NCBI GenBank assembly: GCA_016296675.1
Contig: JAEDIV010000129.1
Location: 1-7,441 of the forward strand
Reading direction: 5' to 3'
Length of the DNA: 7,441 nucleotides
DNA from: Clostridia bacterium
GTDB taxonomy: Bacteria; Bacillota; Clostridia; Christensenellales; Aristaeellaceae
Shown: in pieces, positions 1 to 6,489 of the stretch
Layout of the letters: the number at the start of each line of letters is the position of its first letter
Numbering within the stretch: the stretch's first letter is position 1
Made by a program: the position numbers and the translations under genes
Notes under the pieces: generated by a model
What the model was told of the DNA's origin: nothing
Databases searched by the model: none
The model's input: the letters and a program-made list of their open reading frames with translations, nothing else

Positions 1-526
1 GCTCATTGATCGGTTCAAAGATAAATTCGGGAAGGCCGCCCAGAATGTCAACCAGCGCGTTCTGGCTCACCATCGGAACAGACGCAACGCCCTGCGCGGT
101 CAATTGATCCATAACCGGACCGGTTGCAATGATAACCGGAAGGAAAAAGATCATTCTGAAAAGAGAACGCGCGCGGATTTTGCTGTTCAAAAGAAGCGCG
201 ATGATGAGGGAAAATGCGATGATTACGGGAAGCTGCAGAATAAGGCCAAGGGCAAAATTAGCAATCGTGATCGGGAAATTGATTTCCTTTACAAAAACGG
301 ATGCGTAATTGTCCCAGACGTTTGCGAGCGGTTCAAATGTGATGCCGCCAGAAAAACGGACAGTGGAAAAGGAAAAATGCAGCGACTGAACCATGGCATA
401 AACGAAGAAGATGAGGATGCCAACGATCCATGGCGAAATGAACATGTATCCGCTGACCCATTCAAGCATTCTGCGCTTGGTGATCTTATGCTTGTCGTGC
501 GGATTGCTCTTATTTCTACCTGCCAT
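1..526 (-). CDS. Third sugar ABC transporter permease, LplB/UgpA-like, N-terminal part (C-terminus beyond window)
   Basis: Translating the minus strand from ATG 526 gives 175 open codons to the window edge. The N-terminus is very basic (MAGRNKSNPHDKHKITKRRM), then helix 1 at about 24-46 with SPWIVGILIFFVY, the usual MalF/UgpA-class 'SPW' motif. It continues with SFSTVRFSGGITFEPLANVW (52-71) and NYASVFVKEI, the loop before helix 2. Helices near 88-113 and 124-137 follow, the second with the common FRMIFFLPVIIATGP pattern. The EAA loop has not been reached at the edge. It is a distinct sequence from the permease at 5605-6489 but of the same class, so a MalG-type partner is expected further downstream. 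The start overlaps the DUF5696 stop by 11 bp. Confidence 0.93.
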   Translation of the reverse strand, partial: MAGRNKSNPHDKHKITKRRMLEWVSGYMFISPWIVGILIFFVYAMVQSLHFSFSTVRFSGGITFEPLANVWDNYASVFVKEINFPITIANFALGLILQLPVIIAFSLIIALLLNSKIRARSLFRMIFFLPVIIATGPVMDQLTAQGVASVPMVSQNALVDILGGLPEFIFEPINE

Positions 527-2684
527 TTTCATTCACCACCTTATAGGTCATGCCGTCAAGAGAAACGCCGTCCATTTCGGAACCGTTATCTCCGAAGTTC
601 AGGTATACCTTTACGCCGTTGTCCCATGTGACTTTGACCATGTTTCCTTCCTGATCATGGCGAAGAATGGATGCATCCCTCACAAGATCGTTAAGCGCCT
701 TAAGTTCCCTGTACCAGGAGATGATGTTCTCCCTGTATAACTCAAAGCGGGAAGAATAGATATTGGCTGAATTTGTGTTCTGAAGCTCAATCGGGTCTTC
801 TTCGGTGATCAGGAAACAGGCTCTTGCGCCCTGCTCCATGAGATGCAGGAAGAATTCCTGATTGTTTGCCTGGAAGTTTACGTATTCAACGTAATAGGGA
901 ATCTTTCCGGAAAGAGCAATGGCCAGAAGCGGGATCTCACGCTGGGTATAGGTGTAATCGGAGCCTCCGACAGGCATATCGCTGATTGCGCCCGCATACT
1001 TCCACAGATAATGGTTTGCGCTCTGGAGTGTTGCTTTCATGTTTTCGCCTGCGTATTTTGCGATTTCCGAATAAGTGCCCATCATTTCAACCGAGTCTCT
1101 GTAGTGGTTCTGATAATAGAAATCGCTCATGAGCTGGGTAATGCCGGTAACGGAAATACCCTCTACTCCGCCTTTTGCCATTTTGTCAACGACGGAATTT
1201 GCAATCTCCCGGCTCTTTGCAGGATTCATGTAGTGAACTGTGTCATATACCATACCGAAACTCGGTTTTCTGAACGTCTGGCTCGTCATTTTCTTAAGCG
1301 CGTTATACACATACGTCGGATGGACGTCCGGGTTCATGGTGAGGAAATCCGCCTCAAGGGAAACGATCATGCCGCGCTTCTTCGCGTTTTCCATAAACGC
1401 TTCAAAGCCGTCCTTGCCGCCGAGCGCCTTTGCGGGGCTGTAGTCATCCGTAGGCAGGCTTCCTGTCAGGCCGTCTGAAAGCCAGCCGCGGTATACAACG
1501 CTCAAATGATCAACGCCGTTGTCATTCAAGTCATTCAGAATCGCTGTCGCTTCTTCAAAGTCGGTCATGACCACGTCGCGCTTTCCAAGGATGTAGTTTT
1601 CCTTTTCAAGGCCGATAAAGTCGATCTCAACATCATAGGGACGATCATCGGCGTTTTCAAATACGCCCTTTTCCGTCATGTATTCGCGCCACGCTTTGGC
1701 AAGGCCGGCGTAGGTCGCCTCTTCCCCATCGGTCAGGAAGAATCTTTGAACGATGTCAAAGTCCCTTACTTTTTCCGTGCGCATGGAAACAGTGCCGGAA
1801 GAAGGACCTGTGGGCTGCTGATATACCCAGCGATAGGTGTATCTTGCGCCGACCCAGTCGAAGGAGGTTCGAACGCCATTAGGATAGGCCATGATGCGGG
1901 CGGCGTTGTCGCCCTCTTCGATGTAGCCTAAAAAGCCGATTTCCTTGTCCGTGTGCACCGCACCGAATACGGGCATGATCACAGGCTCGGTGTCAACGCT
2001 CCAAACAGAGTACACGCTGTCTTCAATTCCGATATTGGTGCCGTAAACGGGCTCATCGTAGGGAGACGTGAATCTGCCCTCGTTGTCCTTAAGCTCGATA
2101 ATCGCGCCCTGTCCGTCCGGAATGATCATATAGCCTTCGTCAGAACCGAGTCTGCTGTGTCCTAAAAACGGGAACACAGTGAAGGTTGCAACGGTATACT
2201 TTTCGCTCATCTCTTCTGTGATTGAATCCTGAGGGATGGTCACGACAAAGCCGGTTTCGTCCATCTCAACATTTACGTCAAAGGAAATACCGATGTCCGT
2301 AAACTTCACATGGGCGGTAAAGCCGTTTTCGGTGAAATCATAAGTAAGCTCGTGCGCAGAATTGACGAAGTCCGCCTGGGTATTTGAAGACTTCAAACCT
2401 TCAATATACTCCATGACCACGCCGCTTCTGTAAAAGCCCGACCACTGCGCGTTGTCCTTAAGGCCGGTCGTGTCCTGAACGGTAGAGTGAAGCACGTTTC
2501 CGCTTGCTTTGCTCTCTACCGCAAGGGACAGGTTTTCACGCATGAGATACAGGTTAAACGCGCTGTTCTCAGCAATCTTTTCATAGCCTTTGGGGATATT
2601 TGCGCTGTTCGCTTCGGCAAAGACCGCACCTGTGAAAAGCGCCGCTAAAGCGATCAGCATCAAAAACTTAGCGATTCTTGACAA
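516..2684 (-). CDS. Secreted DUF5696-family protein, probable TIM-barrel glycosidase-like
   Basis: A 722-residue exported protein if started at TTG 2684. That start gives a textbook signal peptide (SRIAKF, hydrophobic core, TGAVFA before EANS; cleavage after 23) and suits the ribosome site; an ATG at 2756 would add 24 odd residues (Trp/Cys/Ser-rich) from the preceding gene's other frame. Residues 30-340 look all-beta, including FPFLGHSRLGSDEGYMIIPDG (171-191), a family hallmark as I recall it. Residues 350-605 show eight strand-like segments spaced by helices (351-359, 393-401, 439-447, 478-487, 509-522, 549-557, 566-573, 595-603), consistent with a (beta/alpha)8 barrel. Acidic residues at strand ends are E444/D446, D521 and D569/D576. 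A short beta tail (680-715) ends the protein. No lipobox or LPXTG is seen. I recognise the family by pattern only; a glycan-cleaving role is inference, and no activity is known to me. Confidence 0.87.
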   Translation of the reverse strand: MSRIAKFLMLIALAALFTGAVFAEANSANIPKGYEKIAENSAFNLYLMRENLSLAVESKASGNVLHSTVQDTTGLKDNAQWSGFYRSGVVMEYIEGLKSSNTQADFVNSAHELTYDFTENGFTAHVKFTDIGISFDVNVEMDETGFVVTIPQDSITEEMSEKYTVATFTVFPFLGHSRLGSDEGYMIIPDGQGAIIELKDNEGRFTSPYDEPVYGTNIGIEDSVYSVWSVDTEPVIMPVFGAVHTDKEIGFLGYIEEGDNAARIMAYPNGVRTSFDWVGARYTYRWVYQQPTGPSSGTVSMRTEKVRDFDIVQRFFLTDGEEATYAGLAKAWREYMTEKGVFENADDRPYDVEIDFIGLEKENYILGKRDVVMTDFEEATAILNDLNDNGVDHLSVVYRGWLSDGLTGSLPTDDYSPAKALGGKDGFEAFMENAKKRGMIVSLEADFLTMNPDVHPTYVYNALKKMTSQTFRKPSFGMVYDTVHYMNPAKSREIANSVVDKMAKGGVEGISVTGITQLMSDFYYQNHYRDSVEMMGTYSEIAKYAGENMKATLQSANHYLWKYAGAISDMPVGGSDYTYTQREIPLLAIALSGKIPYYVEYVNFQANNQEFFLHLMEQGARACFLITEEDPIELQNTNSANIYSSRFELYRENIISWYRELKALNDLVRDASILRHDQEGNMVKVTWDNGVKVYLNFGDNGSEMDGVSLDGMTYKVVNENGR
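536..542 (-). promoter_or_regulatory. Shine-Dalgarno site of the third permease
   Basis: AAGGTGG on the minus strand, within the last codons of the DUF5696 gene. The ATG at 526 is 9 nt away. An in-frame ATG at 532 is only 3 nt away, too close, which favours 526 as the start. Confidence 0.65.
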
Positions 2685-4707
2685 AGCGATACACCACCTC
2701 TCCGTAGATGGAAGACACGAAGTCCACCAGCTGACTGATAAGCACATAAACGACAAACAGAAGCGCCGCCGCGATCAGGACGGTAATCATCGTCCAGAGA
2801 ATGATCTTGATGGTTTTTGCAAAAGTAAAGTCGTTTAAGTACATGATCATAAGTACAATCAGGATACCTGTCCATCCGAGGGAAACAACCTTAAGGACGG
2901 TAATAAAGAACTGCTCGTTAAAGGTAAGCACATTGGTCAGGGCCAGCTGAATGGGCAGCGCAATCAGCATCGGCGCAAGAGAGTAAGCGCTTCCGATCAG
3001 AAGATCCTTGAACGTCGCTTCGCCTTCTTTGATCGTACACACCAGATACAGGCAGATGACCAGCATCATGTAAACGGCAAACACGATCAAAAAGTCATTG
3101 AGCAGCTCGTAGTATCCTTCGGGGACGCTTCTAAAGAGGAAACCCGAGAAATACTTGTTTACAACAAACAGGATGAAAAACACCGCCATGACTGCAAAAG
3201 CCGAGAAGCAGCTTGCGCGTCTTTCGTGCTTGATGCCGTAGTTGCAGTCGTAGGGGTTTTTGAGCATCATGAAGCACCAGTTGAATTGGCGTATAGGCTT
3301 TAAGCCGAAAAACGCCTTTTTCGCCTTGGTCAGCGGCTTTAAAAAGCCCGTCTTTTTATTGATGATCTGAAGGATTTTTAAAACGACAACCAATATGGCA
3401 ATACCGATCAGGATACCGCCCAGATGCTTGTGAAGCCAATCTCCTCTGATCTCCCAGAACGAATCGGAATACCCCTGAAGGGATCCGCCGTTTCTGAAGG
3501 CAGTGAGCGCTTCTTCAAAATTGTCTTCTCTGTACAGCGCTTCGCCAAGGCCGGTGGAAGCGTAGGTGAAAAGGCTGTTCATGCGAAGAACCTTCGTCCA
3601 TGGCTCCTTGCTCTGTGCATATTTGCCTTCCTGGAAAAGCGTAAATGCTTCGTGAACGAGATCGGTAAACTCAGTAGGCCGTAAAACCTGAATGCTGTTT
3701 AAAACCTCATCCAACACATACAGCGTGTAGTCATCCGCCGCAACGATGCCTGTTACGGACTTAAAGGTACCGATCCTCTGATCGCCGTAATCAAACGCAC
3801 CGAACACGAACAGCGTGTCGCCTTCAGAGGTGTATTCCATGATGTAGCCGTTGGCATTGGCTGTGAAAATCGACCCTGCGCTGTTTACGGCAACGGCGGT
3901 ATTCATATCGTAGAACCAGTCGGGAACGAGCGTGTCCTTGCCGGCAACATTCAGGCGCCTTAAGGTAGAAGCGTCGTTGGACTGGGAAACGGTATACACC
4001 ATGCCCTTTTCGTCAATCGTCAGATTCTTGACAGAAGAAGGAACGATACCCGCCATGGTGGACAGCTGCTCAGCGGAGAAAACCATCTTCTTGAGCTTGG
4101 TCAGAATGTTTACGCTGGATACGTTCGCGCCGTAGTAACCCAGAAATTCGCCGTCCCCCACCGGCGAAATCTGAATGATTCCGTTGGTGGAGCCGGTGGA
4201 CGCGATATAGAGGTTTCCGCGCTTATCAAGCACGATCTTGTTGGGCTTATAGGGCGCTTTGTCGCCGAAAAGCGGATGTGTCGGGCGTTCGTATTCGCGG
4301 ATCACGTTTCCGTCCTTATCGAATACAATCACCTTTCTGCCGTTTTCATCGGCAACATATACGTCGAGGTTTTCATTTACAAAAACACCCTTGGGCGATT
4401 TAAGGGTCTTTTTGTCTCCGATTTCCTTTACGTATTCACCCATTGTAGTGACAACAAGAATGCGCTTGTTGCCGGTATCTGCGATGTAGAGATTGCCGTC
4501 GGGACCCATTCGAAGATCGGAGGGCGTTTTCAGGCTTTCATCTCCGAACCTCGTCATCGTGCGCACAGGGTCATAGGCGGTCTGGGTTTCAACGAGCTCT
4601 CCGTTTACGCCGAGGGTAAACGTGCGGTACGGCGTTAAGGCATAAGCCGGCGAAAACGAAGAAAACGCGAGCGTTACGAGAAGAAGAACGAGCAGTAATT
4701 TTTTCAT
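2668..4707 (-). CDS. Secreted NHL-repeat propeller fused to a TPR-like segment and a Yip1-like membrane domain
   Basis: A 679-residue membrane protein of unknown function. Residues 1-23 form a clear signal peptide (KK, a Leu-rich core, then SPAYA before LTPY). Six NHL-like blades follow at about 59-97, 102-140, 153-193, 224-260, 268-303 and 315-347; the clearest have the GNLYIADTGNKRI pattern. A helical insert (about 196-222) separates blades three and four. Residues 348-412 look like two TPR-type helical pairs (FQEGKYAQSKEPW; YREDNFEEALTAF). One membrane helix (430-447) leads to a strongly basic stretch (451-475), then NPYDCNYGIKHERRAS (484-499), which I associate with bacterial Yip1-family proteins, and five more helices near 502-519, 536-557, 570-592, 601-624 and 634-658. 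Predicted topology: propeller outside, basic linker inside. Its place between permeases and a DUF5696 gene suggests a role in glycan handling or sensing (inference). Its stop overlaps the next gene by 17 bp. Confidence 0.88.
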   Translation of the reverse strand: MKKLLLVLLLVTLAFSSFSPAYALTPYRTFTLGVNGELVETQTAYDPVRTMTRFGDESLKTPSDLRMGPDGNLYIADTGNKRILVVTTMGEYVKEIGDKKTLKSPKGVFVNENLDVYVADENGRKVIVFDKDGNVIREYERPTHPLFGDKAPYKPNKIVLDKRGNLYIASTGSTNGIIQISPVGDGEFLGYYGANVSSVNILTKLKKMVFSAEQLSTMAGIVPSSVKNLTIDEKGMVYTVSQSNDASTLRRLNVAGKDTLVPDWFYDMNTAVAVNSAGSIFTANANGYIMEYTSEGDTLFVFGAFDYGDQRIGTFKSVTGIVAADDYTLYVLDEVLNSIQVLRPTEFTDLVHEAFTLFQEGKYAQSKEPWTKVLRMNSLFTYASTGLGEALYREDNFEEALTAFRNGGSLQGYSDSFWEIRGDWLHKHLGGILIGIAILVVVLKILQIINKKTGFLKPLTKAKKAFFGLKPIRQFNWCFMMLKNPYDCNYGIKHERRASCFSAFAVMAVFFILFVVNKYFSGFLFRSVPEGYYELLNDFLIVFAVYMMLVICLYLVCTIKEGEATFKDLLIGSAYSLAPMLIALPIQLALTNVLTFNEQFFITVLKVVSLGWTGILIVLMIMYLNDFTFAKTIKIILWTMITVLIAAALLFVVYVLISQLVDFVSSIYGEVVYRFVKNR
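2694..2700 (-). promoter_or_regulatory. Shine-Dalgarno site that decides the TTG start of the DUF5696 gene
   Basis: GAGGTGG on the minus strand, inside the end of the NHL-Yip1 gene, lies 9 nt before a TTG at 2684-2682. The farther upstream ATG at 2756 has its own start well before this site, and the downstream ATG at 2660 has no purine-rich sequence ahead of it. Confidence 0.7.
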
Positions 4708-4715
4708 ATCTCCCG

Positions 4716-4722
4716 CCCCCTT
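4716..4722 (-). promoter_or_regulatory. Probable Shine-Dalgarno site of the NHL-Yip1 gene
   Basis: AAGGGGG on the minus strand overlaps the stop codon of the second permease and sits 8 nt before the ATG at 4707. A second purine run, GGGAG at 4714-4710, is too close to the start to be preferred. The site is poorer than AAGGAGG, so translation may depend on the upstream gene. Confidence 0.6.
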
Positions 4723-5587
4723 ACTTCATGCCGCTGTAGGCCATCGTATTCATAACGCTGGACTGCATGACGATAAACAGAAGAAGATTCGGAACGAACA
4801 TGATCAGTGCCGCTGCCGCCGCCATGCCCTGTCCCTGAACGGTGCCTACGCCGGTAAGCGTATTCATGTAGAAGGAAAGCGTGCGGATGCCTTCGGAAGA
4901 CGTGAACAGATTCGAGGTTTCAACGTTCGTCCATACCGCCTGGAAGGCAAGAATCGCGCCGGTCGCAATGGCTGGCTTGGTTAAGGGAAGGATGATCTTT
5001 CTGTAGATTCTGAAAGAGCCTGCGCCTTCAAGCTGAGCGGCTTCAATGAGAGAGTTGGGTACCTGATCGATAAACTGCTTGATCAGGAAAAGGCATACCG
5101 GCATTGCGATCAAAGGCATGATATGCGCAAAATACGTGTCCATGATGCCGACGGCTGAGATCGTCAGGTATCTCGGGATGGTAACTGCGGTAGCCACGAA
5201 CATGAGGGCTGCGTTGTTCACTTCAAAAATCGTGTTTTTGAGCTTGAACTTCATCTTGCTGAGCGCAAAGCCCGCCATGGTGGAAATGACGATGGAAAGA
5301 AGCACAACTGCAACAGTTACAATCAGAGAGTTAAAGATGTATCTTGAAATCGGGATTGAGGAGCCTGCCGCCGTCTGAAAAAGATTTCTGAAGTTGATCA
5401 GCGAAGGATTCGACACAAAGAACTTCGGCGGGAAAGCATACAATTCGTCCATCGGCTTAAAGGCGTGATTGATGATATACAGAATCGGCGCGCCCATAAA
5501 AGCCGCAATCGGTACGAGGTAAAGATAAAACGGAATCTGATTTCTGTGAAACTTCTTGGGATTTACCTTGGTTCCTGCAATGGCCAT
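4721..5587 (-). CDS. Carbohydrate ABC transporter permease, MalG/AraQ/YtcP-like
   Basis: A 288-residue inner-membrane permease, the second half of the pore with the gene just upstream. A short basic N-terminus (KVNPKKFHRNQ) precedes helix 1 (about 18-40), followed by the 'FKPMDELYAFPPKF' segment (43-56) that marks MalG-class subunits before the 'NFRNLF' element. Membrane spans are visible near 84-110, 125-147, 150-170, 205-222 and 253-278. The EAA loop is at 182-204 (EAAQLEGAGSFRIYRKIILP, then LTKP) with Ala-Ala and the key Gly present, so it should be able to couple to an ATPase. No ATPase is encoded in the window; in Bacillota such importers often borrow a shared MsmX-type ATPase (known for the group, inferred here). 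A 13-bp gap separates it from the NHL-Yip1 gene. Confidence 0.97.
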   Translation of the reverse strand: MAIAGTKVNPKKFHRNQIPFYLYLVPIAAFMGAPILYIINHAFKPMDELYAFPPKFFVSNPSLINFRNLFQTAAGSSIPISRYIFNSLIVTVAVVLLSIVISTMAGFALSKMKFKLKNTIFEVNNAALMFVATAVTIPRYLTISAVGIMDTYFAHIMPLIAMPVCLFLIKQFIDQVPNSLIEAAQLEGAGSFRIYRKIILPLTKPAIATGAILAFQAVWTNVETSNLFTSSEGIRTLSFYMNTLTGVGTVQGQGMAAAAALIMFVPNLLLFIVMQSSVMNTMAYSGMK

Positions 5588-5595
5588 TTGTGTTG

Positions 5596-5603
5596 CCTCC
5601 TTT
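5596..5603 (-). promoter_or_regulatory. Shine-Dalgarno site of the second permease
   Basis: AAAGGAGG on the minus strand, 8 nt before the ATG at 5587. It lies in the 17-bp gap after the first permease stop. It is the strongest ribosome site in the window and fixes this start. Confidence 0.85.
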
Positions 5604-5604
5604 C

Positions 5605-6489
5605 TCAGTCTTTCTCAAGGAACAGCGCCTTGGCAATGAAGGAAAATGCGTAAATGATGCCAAGCAGTCCTACCGAAACAGCTGCGGCATAACCCATTTC
5701 ATAGCGGATAAAGCCATAGTCTTCGATATGGTTTACCATCAGCTGTGCAGCGTACTGCGGCGTGGGGTTCGATCCGGTCAGCATGACGCCGATATTGCCC
5801 GCCTGGAAAGCGTTTACAACCGCCATAACCGCGCCGAAAAGCATCTGGGGCTTCATGGAGGGAATGGTGATGTAGAAAACTTCCTGGAAGCGGTTCTTTA
5901 CGCCGTCGATTGCTGCGGCCTCATAAAGCTCCGGGCTGATGTTCAAAAGACCCGCGAGCATCGCAAGAAAACCGACGCCCATGGAAGACCAGAGCGCAAC
6001 CACAATAACAATCGGGAGAATGTATGTGGTGTTGAGCATCCACACGATGGGCTCAGTAATAATGCCAAGCTGCGTAAGCACGTAGTTTGCAATACCGCTC
6101 TGATTTCCAAGGAAGACGACTCTCCACATAACCGTCATCGCAACGCCCATGGTCATGGAGGGCGAATAGATGATGAGGGCAAGAATGGTTCTCGGAAGCT
6201 TCGTTAGCTGGCTTAAGGACCACGCAAGGAAGAACGCCAGCATGTATCCGACAGGGCCTACGATGATGGCAAACAAGATGGTATTGGGAAGTACGTACTG
6301 GAGGAAGATCGTGTCCTGGGTAAGAAGGTTAATGTAATTGGTAAGGCCTACAAAAGCCGGGGTCTGAATGGCGTTGTAGTTGGTAAAGGAAAGACCGATC
6401 GCCATCACAATGGGCACGATAATGAATACAGTAAAGAGAATCAGGTAAGGCGCGAGAAACAGATACGGGGTGTACTTATTGGTTCTCAT
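5605..6489 (-). CDS. Sugar ABC transporter permease, MalF/UgpA/LplB-like
   Basis: A 294-residue inner-membrane subunit that forms one half of the translocation pore of a binding-protein-dependent sugar importer. The N-terminus (MRTNKYTPYLFLAPYLILFT) runs straight into the first membrane helix, about residues 8-32, as usual for MalF/UgpA-class subunits. A periplasm-side 'FVGLTNYINLL' segment (46-56) is the classical element before the second helix. Further hydrophobic spans lie near 69-92, 103-125, 155-180, 216-235 and 266-290. The cytoplasmic EAA loop, which docks on the ATPase, is at 190-212 (EAAAIDGVKNRFQEVFYITI then PSMKP) with its conserved Gly intact. The length is typical. The gene starts 14 bp inside the solute-binding-protein gene and is followed after 17 bp by its partner permease. 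The substrate is not readable from the sequence. Confidence 0.97.
   Translation of the reverse strand: MRTNKYTPYLFLAPYLILFTVFIIVPIVMAIGLSFTNYNAIQTPAFVGLTNYINLLTQDTIFLQYVLPNTILFAIIVGPVGYMLAFFLAWSLSQLTKLPRTILALIIYSPSMTMGVAMTVMWRVVFLGNQSGIANYVLTQLGIITEPIVWMLNTTYILPIVIVVALWSSMGVGFLAMLAGLLNISPELYEAAAIDGVKNRFQEVFYITIPSMKPQMLFGAVMAVVNAFQAGNIGVMLTGSNPTPQYAAQLMVNHIEDYGFIRYEMGYAAAVSVGLLGIIYAFSFIAKALFLEKD

Noticed and set aside
530..532. Alternative in-frame ATG for the third permease, two codons upstream
   Set aside because: It is only 3 nt from the AAGGTGG site, whereas the ATG at 526 has a 9-nt spacer; the difference is two residues and cannot be fully excluded.
104..740. Two overlapping plus-strand frames of 175 and 109 codons
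   Set aside because: They are antisense to the third permease and the end of the DUF5696 gene; the minus-strand frame here encodes a convincing permease N-terminus instead.
843..1478. 211-codon open frame on the plus strand
   Set aside because: It is antisense to the barrel region of the DUF5696 gene; the Cys/His/Val-rich product looks like a mirror of the coding strand's codon bias.
2660..2875. 71-codon minus-strand frame (Asp/His/Arg-rich)
   Set aside because: It is an out-of-frame shadow of the 3' end of the NHL-Yip1 gene, whose real frame encodes membrane helices there.
4696..4704. T-rich run that could be read as a terminator tract
   Set aside because: On the transcribed strand it is the AAA-AAA Lys codons just after the NHL-Yip1 start, and no GC-rich hairpin precedes it.
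5590..6207. 205-codon open frame on the plus strand
   Set aside because: It lies entirely antisense to the first permease, which has clear EAA and helix signatures. Its product is His/Asn/Arg-rich with no recognisable domain, and it has no convincing ribosome site.
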